From assembly GCA_902806575.1 (NCBI GenBank), contig CADCXD010000011.1, positions 186,001-250,000 on the forward strand: a stretch of DNA of 64,000 nt. The letters are read 5' to 3'. Source of the stretch: Jackrogersella multiformis (taxonomy: Eukaryota; Ascomycota; Sordariomycetes; Xylariales; Hypoxylaceae). The notes under the pieces were generated by a model that worked only from the letters and a program-made list of their open reading frames with translations, was not told where the DNA came from and did no database searches. Below, one piece after another: positions 1 through 12,507 of the stretch. Each line of letters starts with the position of its first letter. The stretch's first letter is position 1. The translations under genes and the position numbers were made by a program.

Positions 1-1162
1 CGGGCACACTATGGTCTCTTCGCAACCGAATGACATCGCCAACCCTGAGATCTTGCCATTGAATCGCAGACCACATAGGTTGCTCTTCGCTTTCACCGAT
101 CTCTCTCATTTCCGTCATTCCTTCTTCCTCTTCCCGCTCTTTACCCTGTCGTTTCTTTCCCAGGCTTTTCAAAGCTCCTATTTTACTCTTGCTACCGGTT
201 TTTCGGACTGTTCTTTCGGGGTCGAGAACCCACGCAGGGGCTAGATTCTCCGTCTTGTCCAAGACATATCTCCTATAGTCATCAAACCCTTCCTTCGCCA
301 TACTAATGGAGACGAATATGAGAAGAGGTATCAGAGTGGTGAATGAGCCCGTCGTGCTTAGACCAGGTATTAACTGCAGTACAGCAATAATTAGGAAGTA
401 AAAGTTGGCCAGTTTACTAAACTGGAAGTAGAGCTGCTTCGGCATGAAGGTCCATTTGGTGTACCGACTGGAGCGTATGAAGTTTGATATATACTGTCCA
501 CCACTACGCTCGTCAATTAGCGGCACCTTGCGTACGGCGCCGGCAGTAATTGGTATATGTCGACCATCACGACTCGGGGGAAGGGGCTTCTGGCGCAGGA
601 GGCCTTCGATAATCCATTTCTGATAGTAGTCGTTGAATTGCTGTTCGAACCTCGCTCGTGGTCCCCGAGCCCGTTTCCGTTGCCGGTTAACCCACGCACG
701 ATAGTTGTCGAGCCGGAAAGGGGTGTCATGATCAGTGTCGTCAGTATCCTGACCCACCTTTCCATGATCAGACAAGACCCGCGGCTTTCCTCCTCCTTCC
801 ATCGACGTATTGAAGATATATCCTACATGTCGTCCTTCAGATCGATTATCGGCCGGCTTTAGTGATGAAGTATGCGCTCGGGAAGCTTGGGAAGGGTTAT
901 TAGAGTCCATTCGTGAATCGTCCGGGGGGTGAATAGAAGCGTCTATTCTACGTGATTCTTCTTCGTCGTAGGGGACATCGTTAGAAAACCGGACGCGATT
1001 CGTAGAGTTGACAGTATCTGTTCGCCTCGGCTGCCAACTGCTACTATGATGTTGTCGCTCTTCACCACCACCAGCATTTGCAGTCCTAAAATTGGAATCC
1101 AGAGGAGAGTAATCCTGCCGCGACGAATTAGTCGGCTCGGGATTGTCATCGTAGTTCGACAT
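1..1162 (-). CDS. P4-type phospholipid-translocating ATPase (flippase, Dnf3-like), N-terminal part
   Basis: Partial gene: an uninterrupted frame of 387 codons runs from an ATG at 1162 off the left edge. Residues 1-150 are polar and probably disordered. From about 153 the sequence takes on P4-ATPase character: a WIIEGLLRQKPLPPSRDGR stretch (183-201), then KWTFMPKQLYFQFSKLANFY (236-255), the typical flippase entry into TM1 (about 253-269) and TM2 (about 275-289), followed by KEGFDDYRRYVLDK. WSAIQWQDLRVGDVIRLRRD (364-383) is the start of the actuator domain. P4-ATPases move phospholipids from the outer to the inner leaflet of Golgi, endosome or plasma membrane, usually with a Cdc50-type partner. 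The long N-terminus and the spacer before TM1 resemble Dnf3, but without the phosphorylation (DKTG) and C-terminal domains the subfamily stays an inference. No intron is needed in the visible part. Confidence 0.9.
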   Translation of the reverse strand, partial: MSNYDDNPEPTNSSRQDYSPLDSNFRTANAGGGEERQHHSSSWQPRRTDTVNSTNRVRFSNDVPYDEEESRRIDASIHPPDDSRMDSNNPSQASRAHTSSLKPADNRSEGRHVGYIFNTSMEGGGKPRVLSDHGKVGQDTDDTDHDTPFRLDNYRAWVNRQRKRARGPRARFEQQFNDYYQKWIIEGLLRQKPLPPSRDGRHIPITAGAVRKVPLIDERSGGQYISNFIRSSRYTKWTFMPKQLYFQFSKLANFYFLIIAVLQLIPGLSTTGSFTTLIPLLIFVSISMAKEGFDDYRRYVLDKTENLAPAWVLDPERTVRKTGSKSKIGALKSLGKKRQGKEREEEEGMTEMREIGESEEQPMWSAIQWQDLRVGDVIRLRRDHSVP

Positions 1163-4100
1163 GGTCCCAAGCGGGAGGATTATGCAATTTGGGTCTCGGG
1201 CCCAGACTCGCCAAGACCCGCAAGGAAACAATTCAGCTAATGTTCGATCGCGGGGGTCTTGTCGGAATAGAGCCAACTATTGATTAGCCTCCGGGATCGT
1301 GGACTCATCGGCAGGTTATGATTGGACGGTTATTATATAAAAGGCTCAACCTATGCTATGGCACTATCGAATACCCCCAGGAATAGGCAAAATCAAGGCC
1401 TAGGTATGGGCGAGACCACGGACTAGTTAGACTTCTGACCGACGCTGGTAAAAAGGCGGCACCGTGACCAGATAAAGCGAGGGATGGGGAAGGGGGGAGG
1501 GGAGAGTCGCTAGACAAGAAAAAGGGATATAGGTAGTAGTATAGAAGCATATATTACGAAGCAATCTAATAGGTACATCATCACTGCGACAAAGCAGTTT
1601 GTGAGAACACTTTAAACGGAAGAGTGAGAAGGGAAGGGAAGTAGGTTATTAGCCAAAGAAGAATAGCAGAAATAATAGAAATAAGAGAAAACAAAGCGCA
1701 ATGTGTCACCCGTTAACATGATTACCTAGGACTTAGGTACCTCCTATGATTGTTAGGTTCCAACGATACCTACGTCCATCCTAGGTAGAATACCGTAGCT
1801 ATACTGGCTGGGAATGGCTAGACCTTGTTAAACAGGATTGGGGATTATGGATTAGGGATTGGCAGTTGCAAGTTGTTCTCAGTCGCCGAGAGCATAGCCG
1901 CAAAGTCTAACAATGCCTCCATCTCCATTGGATTGGAGTATGTAGATGCCTATGCCATCTGCCACCCCCAGACCCCCAGACCCCTGGCTCACATCCTTCG
2001 GTATACCTATACCTACCTAGGTACTTAGGTGTTGTACCGATAGCTGTACCTACCTATCTAAGAGGTACGTAGCCGGTTTCCGAGGACCCGCGTTACCCAA
2101 CATGGAACCGTGAGGGGAAGCACGAGGGGTAGCAAGATCAATGCAGTATGAATGTACTCTGCCTACACTAGCAGACTAGGTACCTAGAGGTAAAGATTCG
2201 AATCTTCAATCTTTCTAGTGTAGATAGATGCCCTTTCCGGTCGTAACTTGGCTTGGGTGCATTCGCAACTTTGGCACTCAAGTACCCATATGGGTATTGT
2301 ATCTTTACTAGAAGATCAGCCGCAGATTTGAAGTAGACGACAATGTTATAAAATTAGAAATTGGTGAGCCGTGAAAGGTGTCTCCAGGTATTACTGTAGC
2401 AGTGTGTAGTATAGATTTCTTAAAATCATTAAAACCGGGGGCTAAGGATTTTAGTCCCCAATCCGTCAGGGCTAAAAAGAATAAGCACCTTTTCATCGCT
2501 AACGTATCCCTGTTAAGAATCTGAAGGCTGGTAGCATCCTTACAAGTGCATAAATATCGGGACTCTCCACGGCATACCCAGTAAGTATAAGTTGATAAGC
2601 TGAAACATAGCCACTACTTTTAGTATTTTACAGCCACCATGAATTAGGTAAACCTCTTCTTACCTAGGTATACTAGGTAAGTGAAAATAAAATAAAAGCA
2701 TCAAGGTAACTCTACCGAAGCACCGAAGTTAAGTGTTGTTGGTCCATTTTACGGACATATGAATAATCATCACACGATTGTCGTACTTAAAAGCATGCGT
2801 CAGAACACTGCGCCACTCCCAACGACAGCAAATGTATTATGTATCGTAAAACATGACGACAATTATGACGATCCTTAAACCTCAGTGAAGGTTGTTCCCC
2901 GTCTTCGATAAACCACTCATAATCCTCAAATTATTCTTAACGAGTAATAGGCTGATAGGTACGAAGCACATAAATCACTACGCCATAATATTCCAGTGAA
3001 TGTACCTAGCACAACGGCCGAGACCATCATGATAGGTGGCTTTTTTTTTTCTAAGCCTCGTATTGCTTACGCACTATATCTGCAGACTTATTTAGCGTGA
3101 GAAGTTTATCGACCATGCAAGGAGCAGAAGGAGTTACATCCTACCTAAATATTATAACTGCCATATTAACAGCCACCAGGAGTTGTAAAACAGAAAGTTG
3201 GTATTTCTTCGATCGTCGTTACTCGTAAAGCAGCAGGATCTGTACTTAGGTAAGTGGCATCATCTTCCGAGAAGCAGGAGAGCTGTGTCAGCTCGACACT
3301 TGCGGCACGGTGATCCATCGCCCGGGCCTGCGCCCTCGCGAAAGCAACCTTAGAACCGTCCACGTTGAAAGTCTGATGCGCTCTGGCAGCTGCCTTGCGG
3401 CCCCCGGCATATTACTAGGTATCGTTAAAGGTTATATATGCATACCTACCTAGGTAGGTATACATATCACGATTTGAAAATAATCAAAGGCGCAGGAGTC
3501 CTATTTAGTGTATATATCAGCTCAAGCTGTCTTAACTAGATACACACTAGTTTACGTTGACTAAGGTCTCACGTAAGATCACGGTGGAACCTATTTTTTT
3601 CAGCCCAGAGTTTGAGATCATACCTGAATAACAGACAAGCAAAGCAATAAGGATATAAAACTTGGACTGATAGCTTGTATGCGATATGAAACAGACACAT
3701 TCGTTGACGTCCATATCGTTTAAGTTGAATCTATCTAGGTAGCCACTCGCCGATCATGGGGGCTGGGGGGTTAGTCGACAGTCAACCGTAGGAAACCAAC
3801 TATTATCTCGCGAGATCTGCGATCACAGACTAGGAAGCTCGAAGACAGTCCTGCTCAAATAAGACACCGAAATAATACATTCAACCCGTGCTACCATCAT
3901 ACTTCTTCTTAGCAACCTAGGAGAAACATGGCCTCAATAACGACTCAGTCTCTCACTAGGTAGTCTTTAGCCCTCGCGCTACGAAGATTCACCTCAGGAA
4001 CAGCTGTAACTCGAGTCATGGGATATTCTAGCTCCTATCTAGGTAGAAAATTAGTAAATTCACAAACCGTAGGTGCCAACCGACATTAGCCCATAGTGAA

Positions 4101-5759
4101 GTGTCAATAAATCGGCTAGCAACTGTGATGTTGCATATTACTAAAATGGGCTTAAACTCACCTGGGCACCCATGACATTCTATGCGAGCTGATATAGGAA
4201 CTACGTCGATGTTCATATAAAGTCCTAGACACACAAAGTTCAGCTATGCCTTGTAACGTCTTGTGGGTAGAGGAAATCGGTATGAGTGTCTCGTTCCTCC
4301 TCTCCTTCAAGCCCTATATACTGTATATATGATCAACGGCATATCATCACAATACGCGCGCCTAGAAGATCATGCATCACCATCTTAACCAAATATTTCA
4401 TTCTCAACGTAGATGTTTTTAGAATATGAATCCGATAAGACAATCAAGTACCTAGGTTAGGTAGGTTAGCCGTTACCAGCCCCCTTATAACTGAGTATAA
4501 TACATACCGCTTTGGTGTAGCGAATATGGGCTGATATAGTTTTGATGAAGTTCGATACCAAAGAGTAAGTATTCTTCCATCCATGATGCTAATAAACGAC
4601 AACAGGTCTCTTCCACCTAGGTAATCTGGGAAGGAGGATAGGGGGCGATATCCACTGCCAGTAAAGGGAGTCAACGCCAACGGAACTCGGTCTCAACTGG
4701 TCAAGAAATCGACAAGACGACGAATTGCGCCCACCATTAACAATGCCTGCCTAAGGTAGTACAATAGTGAAAACTGAAGATACCCAAGAGAAAGCGTAGG
4801 ACGAAACTAATCACTTAAGAGATAATACATTTCAATTCGCGTATGTGATTCTATATTCCGGTGTATTATAACCCTTCGCCGTAAATTCGTGACAAAAAAA
4901 TAAGCAAACGGGGAATCTCTTCTTCATCTTCATTGAGTTACATTGGGCTAGTCAAAGCAATCCACCTTGACAATGCGCAGTAAACAAACACTAGATAGCG
5001 CCAGGGCTTTCGCCGTAGACTTCCACGCCATCGATAAATGTTATACCGCCTGCCCAGGCTATTTTAAACCTCAACAGTCCGTTCCCGAGGTATCAATCAT
5101 CATTAATCTCTCGGTTGGTACATGCCAACCGATAATAAATCCAGCAGACCAGCTCTGACTGCTGATCCCCGGCAGACGTATTTAAAAATTACTATCCGCG
5201 AACCCAAGCCTCCTGGGCTTCTTCCATGTTCATCTGTTTTTGATCGCCCCGCAGCCAGAAAAAGAACATCGCTTATTTTCGTAAATGCGAAAAGAAATAA
5301 GAACAACCTGCAAGTATCTCAATCCAGGTTGGCGAATTGGATTAGATCCGAATTTCCGGTATTAGCCCAAATGGCGAAGGCCATATGGAAGACAGGTGAA
5401 TTCCTCCCTGAAGGCGAAAAAGAAGCAATGCGTTATAACAAAAGGTACGATCGCTGTACCTGACATGCACAATCGAATGCCGAAGCAAAGTTTCGTCATG
5501 CTGAGCTGTGTGGCCGATGGAATCGATGAAATGGGTCAAGAATCAGATGAAATCTCGTATACCGAAGAGCAGATCGGAGAAAGGTGGTTTTCAAGAATAA
5601 AGGGAAGCAGACCAAACCGACAAGAGGTATAGAGTTCCACAACGCCACGAGTAGGAGAGGAAAAAAGACAGACAATAGCAACTATCATGCACGCATGGCA
5701 TAGTGTGCTCTGACTATTAAAAGAATTCCAAGACGGACGATCCAAAAAAAGCAAAGATA
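1163..5759. other. Long intergenic region, no supported gene
   Basis: About 4.6 kb between the flippase start and the homeobox gene stop. Frames are short (under 115 codons), often lack an ATG, and show no family signature. The stretch holds many CCTAGG-centred palindromes (around 1728, 1783, 2014, 2180, 2664, 3448, 3736, 4451, 4617), an A/T-rich middle and a polyT run near 3041-3050. The rightward frame 5122-5463 (113 codons) is the longest, but it looks like no known protein. The first few hundred bases would contain the flippase promoter and the last few hundred the homeobox 3-prime UTR. Confidence 0.6.
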
Positions 5760-7692
5760 TCAAGGATGCTGCATGCTCTCGGGAGATAGGCTCGACGGGT
5801 CGACAGTGTCAAACTGAACTAGCTGACTCATGTCTAGATCGGCCTGGTTGTGTTCCACGAAGCCAGGAGAATGGGGGTGGTGCATAGGAAGGTTGAGAGA
5901 GTGTTTCGAATACATCTCATTCAGGCTATGACCATCCTCGGAAATGGCGGAATCCCCCATGCCATAGAGGTCGGCAGAGGATGGGCGTTGAAGCATGGAG
6001 AGAGGCGGCGACTGTTCGACTATGGCCGGGTCACCGTGGCTAGTATAAGACAGCGGTGACACAGACTGCGGAATCTGGGGCATCGGCGAGAGGAATGTGC
6101 TGCTATACGGAGTATTAAAGCTCGAAGCAGGCAAAGGCGTGTTCTCCGGAGCTTGCGAGAAGAAATTCGGACTAGCATACTCGGAGGGAGCGGTGGTAGC
6201 AGCAGATAGAGGGTACTGCCTCAAATCCATGCCGTACGAAGCCTGGGTATCGATGCGTAGATTAGGACCAACATTATTAAGGCCATTAGCCTGCTGTGGG
6301 ACAGGCGCGTAGATGTTAGGGCTGTGCGCTTGAGGCTCACCCGGATGCTGTATGTAAAACGACGGCATCGGGTTCTGGAACATAGAGAAGTCTACAGCTG
6401 TGGGCACCGATCTGCTGCGCTGGCGCTTGTGTCCTGGCGCACGCATACCGCCTTGCATAGGGTGGATGCCCCATTGCGACTCCTGATACATGCCGACATG
6501 CGGTGGACCGAAGTTTGGCTGCGAGGCGGGGCGGTTCGTAGGGGACACGGGGGCAGAAACGGACATGGCGTGAGTCATGTCGAAAGGATTCGGGTTGTGT
6601 CGGTTCGTAAACGACTCGAGAGATGCGAGTTTGGCGAGCTGGCCACTGAGTACCTTAGGGTTGCCACCAAGATGGTGTACGAGGCAGTGTGTAGCCTGCT
6701 GATCCTCGGTAAAGTCACCACATTGGAAGAACCCATTCGAGTTGGGAGATGAGTCCATGAAGAAATTGGGAGGTCGGTTTAACTCGATGACGATGCCACC
6801 TAGCTTGTTCACGTCACCCTCATGGTTCTCGAGGTAGATGTTCTTGATCGCGTTGAAGTTGTACTCGATTTTATATCCCGCTTGATCGTTGTTGATGTAG
6901 TAAGTCATGGTGCACTTCTCAGGGGAGTAGAAGATGATGAGGTCCATGGTGTTCTGCCCAACGCGTGTCCATTTTCCAACGCTCAAAGATCGACACGTCA
7001 AGTGGTGTATCACTAATATTGTAAGTAATCTGCTCCCATTTCAAGGCGCTCTGGCGATACTTACGGACTTTCCCATGTCCACCCTGCTCGCCTCCCAACA
7101 TCATCGATCCGTAAGGTAGGAGACCGGTACGTCCCATATAGGGACCACCAAGACCCTTTCCGGATTCCATGGCCTGCATGGCCAAATACGCTCGCATCGA
7201 CTCGGGGATAGAGTCGATATCCTCGCCAGTTTCCAGGCTTTTCTTAGCTAAAAGCTTGATTTTGGCACGTCTACCTAAGGATTTAGCAATATAATCTCTT
7301 GATTAGGCGGGAAGATAAACATACCGGTTCTGGAACCAGATCTGAACAGACCTTTCGGTCATGTTGATCTCCTCCGCTATCCTCTCGCGAACATTCGCAG
7401 TCGGGGTAGGGTTCTTGTTAAATTCCATCTCTAGCGTCGTCAGTTGATCCTGAGTTGCGCGCTGTCGCTTCTGGTTCTTTTGCTGTTGAGTAAGCGTGCT
7501 CTTGCGCGGCGGGCGTCTCGAATTGGCGTTGGATTGTGAGGCCGAGTGTGTTGAAGACGGCGAGGGAGACTGGCTGTTCTTCATATCGACCGAGGTAGCC
7601 GGAGTTGATATGGCCTCTGGTGTAGAATGGTTGTGAGCCGCGACAGTTGGAGCCGCGGAACATGATTGTTCCATCTTAATGGGAGTCTCCAT
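5760..7692 (-). CDS. Homeodomain transcription factor
   Basis: Three exons: 7692-7325, 7270-7065 and 7012-5760; introns of 54 and 52 nt; 608 residues. The first intron splits the homeodomain: joining CG|A restores WFQNRRAK (119-126), the diagnostic recognition-helix sequence. The homeodomain spans about 73-128, preceded by a Ser/Thr/Gln-rich N-terminus and a basic RRPPRKS stretch. After it come a charged linker, a conserved-looking globular block (LIHHLTCRSLSVGKWTRVGQ, then IIFYSPEKCTMTYYINND and AGYKIEYN) and a long Pro/Ser/Gln-rich tail, probably an activation region. The homeodomain plus this second block recalls filamentous-fungal regulators of the Htf1/Pah1/MoHox type, which act in conidiation and hyphal development; that assignment is from general knowledge and not certain. 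It should act in the nucleus as a DNA-binding regulator. Both flanks are unusually long non-coding DNA, as seen for complexly regulated genes. Confidence 0.92.
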
Positions 7693-8330
7693 GTCTAGAG
7701 ATCCAGAGGCTTGAAAGGAGTGTTGTTGTTCTTGTTGTCCTTGTTAATAAATAAATGAATTCGGTGCGATCGACCTCGAAATCGTGAGCTTAAACGCGAT
7801 ATCGGTAGGGGTTTTCACGACCGCGCCGGAACGGAATATCGAATGTATTATTCCCAATGAGGGTTATCTCGAAGTGGTAAAAATTTGATAATATCTATCA
7901 AGGAGCGTCGGTCCGAAGCGGTATACTATGCGCGCTGTCGGGTTAATGTGAGTCGTCGTGTACAAGATATGCTACTACTAGTAGATACGTTGGTAATAAG
8001 CGACCACGATGATTGGTGATGTTGTTGAGTTAGTAAAGCCTAAGGAATGAAATGGACCCGAAAGGAGTGACGGTGTCCGTAATGGCTATGAATATGAAAA
8101 GAGAGCGTGGGTTCGAAGAAAAAAGGAAATAACGAATATGACCGGGGGGAGAAAGGGTAGAAGAATTGTCGACAAACGACGACACTGACGATACGGGGAA
8201 GAAAAAAAAAGAAGATGAAGATGGAGAGAAGCCAACCGAAAAAAAGGGAGGAGGGGGAAAAAAAGGAGGAAACCTTGGTCCAAGGTCCAAGGTCCAATGT
8301 CCAGTCAGGCAAGAGTAAGGGCGGCCCGCA
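7693..8330. promoter_or_regulatory. Proximal upstream/5-prime leader region of the homeobox gene
   Basis: Read on the minus strand, the sequence directly upstream of the homeobox ATG is pyrimidine-rich with long C/T tracts (about 8100-8285, polyT and CCCTTTTT-like runs), typical of fungal promoters and long leaders. Several overlapping minus-strand frames in 8030-8312 are an artefact of this low complexity. A GGTCCAAGGTCCAAGGTCCAATGTCCA tandem lies at about 8276-8303 (three and a half copies of a 7-mer). No TATA box could be fixed with confidence. Confidence 0.4.
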
Positions 8331-10244
8331 GTAGTCGGTACTAGGTGGTACCTACCTAGGTACTATGGGCTGTATGGTAAGAGCGACGAGCGAGGGCTGT
8401 TAACTGCTGCATCAGCGACGGGGATCAGCCTGGCTTGGTAGACGGCCTAAGTGGGCAGTTAGCACGCATCAGGTTGGGGATGGGGCCGTCGGATTGGTAT
8501 CTGTACCTGACGGTACCTGTAAAACGGTACCTGATACTGGACACCGGTGGGGTTCTAAGAGTTAGGGCGCGATACGGTTTCGCGGGGGCCGCGCTGGGTG
8601 GGTTAAGCCAGGGCTTGATTGGTGCCTTTTGTTTCTGATACCGTGACGCTGCCCAGACTGACTAAATACCTAAAATACCTTAGGTAGGTAAGGTACAGTA
8701 TGGAATGTACCTAAGCTAGCGCATTTATGCATTTGCACTACACATTAGGGTTACGGATGACTGACCTATCAGGGTGAATAATGTGGAGACTTTGAGAAGC
8801 CGGAGAACCAATCGCGCAATTTGACTGGAGTCTTCCTAACTGTATCGATCCATTATCCATCCATTAATTTTTTCGCCTTTTTTTTTTTTCTTTCCTCTGC
8901 TGCTCTTCCACACACCTGCTGATATATTCGTAGGAAATGCACACCGTCTTTTCCCCATTTGCACGCACTGGAAGAAATGCTCCTTACCTAACTTACCTAG
9001 GTAACTCCTTCAGCGTCGGATTTAGGATACCTACCTAGGGTATAGTGGATTATCCAACACAAGCACAAGGCTATGAGGCCATCATACCTTCAATGCAAAA
9101 TTGCATTAAATCCGGCCTGTCTGGTTTTGCCGTACATTGCCCCTCAGTACGAGGACATGTGTTTTATCTCGCCCGCAAAGAAACAGACAGCTACACTAGG
9201 CAGATCGTCGGATAGACCTTGAATAAGTGGGCTAGATGTCGAATGGAACACGATGTTAGAAAGGTCCCGTCGTGGGACTCTATCAGCACGTTTGTGGGAC
9301 CGCACCCCTGACGATGACTTCCACCGTACTATGTAGTACCTACCTAGGTTACCTATGTAGGTAGTGTAGGTAGGAGGTAGGTATGTGCCTCGGTAGGTAC
9401 TGCTACAAATCGCCGAATCGATTTGAGTATTTACTACCATTTCGTCGCCAAATCGTCTATGCTCGTGGGCAACTGCACAACTTGAGATATCCAAGGCTCT
9501 GAAGTATGGGATGTAAGTGTGTGGAATAAGTGGCTGCAAAATACTGTACACTACACCTACTTGCCTTGCTCCTCAGAATTCCAGGGTACCTACCACTCTG
9601 GCGGTACTTGGGGGTGAAAGGATTGCAGGCGTTATAGACAGTGCGAATATCATACCGGCTGTGGCATGATATTTAGGTGTACCTACCTGAGTAGCTACGG
9701 CGGCACCGGCTGAGAGAGCTTGTGCGATCCTTGCTGACGTGCGCGGCCAACTTCTGGTGTATCGGTCACCATACAAATGTGCTTCAGACACAATGTCGAC
9801 CAACAGTGTCGACTTAAAAGGCAGCGAGTTAAACATCAATGTCTTTTGTTTCTTGTTTGTCTTCGTTTTCCTCGTCTCAAGACTCGGTCAGCCAGAAGAC
9901 GACATGACAACATCAGTAAAAGCGCGCCGTGGTTTCCGATCACAGGAAGGTCGGGGCCAGTTCCGGACTTTAGCGACCCGTTCCGTTTGGCAGTGTTGAA
10001 TCCGAGCTTGCTGATCTGCCACTGCCTTTATGTGGACTGATCCGAGTTAACAGATACACTACACTACCTACTCAAACATTGTGGACGGAATTTGTACGAC
10101 TGTTCCCCGAACCGCTCGTACATGTGGGAACTCCCATTGATCTCCAATGCGTTGGGACTCGGTCATTCTACACTATGTATAGTCAACGAGATCCAGAACC
10201 ATTCAGAAATCCTATCTGTCTAGTACTAAGCAGGTGATAGAACG

Positions 10245-10260
10245 ATATATATATATATAT
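10245..10260. repeat. (AT)8 microsatellite
   Basis: Eight perfect AT dinucleotides in the desert upstream of the homeobox gene; a plain simple repeat. Confidence 0.9.
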
Positions 10261-12481
10261 GGATTGTTACGTGAATGCGGTAGAGGATATTTAATGGCCT
10301 TCTCGAATAGTGAGATTTGTTAATGTCTCTTTTTCTGCTGGGCTGCGTTTTTACTACCAGGAGCCAAATAAATACATAATGTTATGTAACTGTCTGGTCT
10401 CGAAAAGTCTAGATGGCGATCCGTTCTAGTGGTCGTGGTGGTTACCACTGGTTGGGGGTTGTTTGACGGCGTACATTTTAGGGCCAATGGAATTCCTTGG
10501 TCGTCCCACTACACTAGACAGGACTGCCGATGCAAGAAAAGGGGGGGGGGTCAAGAGCCAAAAGATATTCTCTTCATCGTCGGACCTGACACTAAGCTGA
10601 CCGACACAAACATGACGGGGCTGTAGATGGGGCCGTAGCCAGCTCATGCTGACCGTCGGTATTCACCCAAACCACCTAAGCACCCAGCAGCCCAGTTATC
10701 CATTCTTGTTGGCAGAATTCGTACATGAATACATACATATGAGCGGCAGTATGAAAGCAAGGGTACTGTTCAGCGGTTCCCCTGAGATGCAACCGCTGAA
10801 TAAACGATCCTGAGAGCTTAGCAGCTGCCTGGTATGATCTACCTTTTAGCAGCCAGGTAGAGGCCATTTTATCCCTGCATGTTTTCCCGCAACAGTTAAG
10901 ACATTCACGCGGTTGACCGCGTCTTAATCAGGTGGCAACTCTCTCAGGAACCAATGGCTCGACCACGGAATGACCCATGCTCTTCTCCGCCAGCGCCTCT
11001 TTCGGATTTGGGGGAGATAAGACCTAGCAACGCAGAGCTGATGATCCAAGATGGACACTCTTTCTCCGATTTCTTCGATTCTGTTTAGGGGGATCATGAT
11101 GAGTTGAACTTTAGAAACTGTGTGGGTACTTGTACCTGCATTAGTGAGAGCCAGTAGAACGGCGGACCGTCCGCCGTGTTCCTGCAGTAGTACGCTGATG
11201 GCTTCGTATGCCTTTACTCATCTACGCGCACTGTGTAGATAGCATATCCTTCTCCTGGTACTTGTGCATTCCGTCATCCACGGTTCTAAGTCTTATCCTA
11301 TTATGGAAAGGTTACACATCCGCAAATACTACACTAGGAACGGCTCTGCGGCTTCACGCCATGAGGATTTAGGGCTTTTACCTCTATTCATCGTCTTGTG
11401 CCAATGGCGGTTTTATCAGCCGAGAGACCCTGACCCATCGAGCAGTTGAACGATAACTCCAATGAAAACACTGCCACGCTTTTTATCTTGATCATTTTTG
11501 CAGGTACCATCGACTCCCTTTGCAACGCGCCCTGAAAACATCACGCCTTACGTTAAGCCAGTCGACCGCGTAGTCGGTATTCCAATAAAAAATTGTTTCG
11601 AACAGGGCTGCTTCTCCTACTACCGAAGAGGTCGAGCCGCAGGATACCTAGGTGGCATCCCTTGCCAATCCCTCACGTTCCGATTAGCAAAAACTCTAGA
11701 CCGTTCGGGCTCGCCAAGCATCCGCAAGAATATTTTAGGCGGCTTGAGACATACATATCTGTACGTACAGCCGAAAAATAGCGGCACATACCGGCTCCCA
11801 ACTTTCAAAGGATTCGGAGAGCTGTAAAAGCTTAGGTACGTGTCAGCTCCATGATCACAGCCCTTCATGACAACGCAATATTGTTCCCAATCGGACCACT
11901 GGGTAGTATGTTGATATGATATGACATAACTGGCCATATCAAGTAACCCGGTAGCCCGGATATTCCACAGATATGTACCTACCATAATACGTATCTAGTG
12001 TACCTAGTATGGATGAGAATAACCTCAACGAGACGGTGGAAACCCGGCCAATCCCCCATAGCTTAGCACAGTGCCTAAGTACCTGGTAGATGCTCACCTA
12101 CACTACATAGTACCTACATAAGCGCATCCAATGCCATGCCGCCTCTTACCTCTTACAGGTTAGCTTGACGTACCTAGATTTTCAGCACTAGTGTTTCTAA
12201 CCCCTGAGCCCTGAGCCCTGGACCTTGAGAAGCATCACGCGTCCCCATGATTCGCGTATATTATTATGTACACATTGTACCTTGCAGAAAAGGTAACCCA
12301 CCTTCGAAGACACTCCACAAACGTGCATGAGGCTTCTCTTAATTCGATTAAACGGCTCCACGCCATAGGAAACATGGTATACCACTGGTCTCAGCCTCCA
12401 ACAAGATAGAGAGTGCAAGAGAAAAAACTTCTTTGTGTACCTGAAGGATCAACGATCAACGGATGACACACCAACACGATA

Positions 12482-12507
12482 CCCGTCCTGCCCGTCCTGC
12501 CCGTCCG
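12482..12507. repeat. Short tandem repeat, unit CCCGTCCTG
   Basis: Nearly three successive copies of a 9-bp unit, the last ending CCCGTCCGG. It is non-coding and of no evident function. Confidence 0.7.

Noticed and set aside
5122..5463. Rightward 113-codon frame near the homeobox 3-prime end
   Set aside because: It begins at an ATG but shows no family features and no typical codon bias. It overlaps other equally long frames and no splice partner was evident.
5850..6752. Several rightward frames over the homeobox third exon
   Set aside because: They are antisense shadows of a G/C-biased coding exon with a clear homeodomain gene on the other strand.
9144..9551. Leftward 135-codon frame
   Set aside because: It is largely translated CCTAGG/GTAGGTA repeats and its first codon is not ATG; composition (many Tyr, Thr, Ser) reflects repeats.
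11498..11827. Rightward 109-codon frame in the desert
   Set aside because: It crosses a CTAGGTA motif, starts without a convincing ATG and leader, and is overlapped by antisense frames of similar length.
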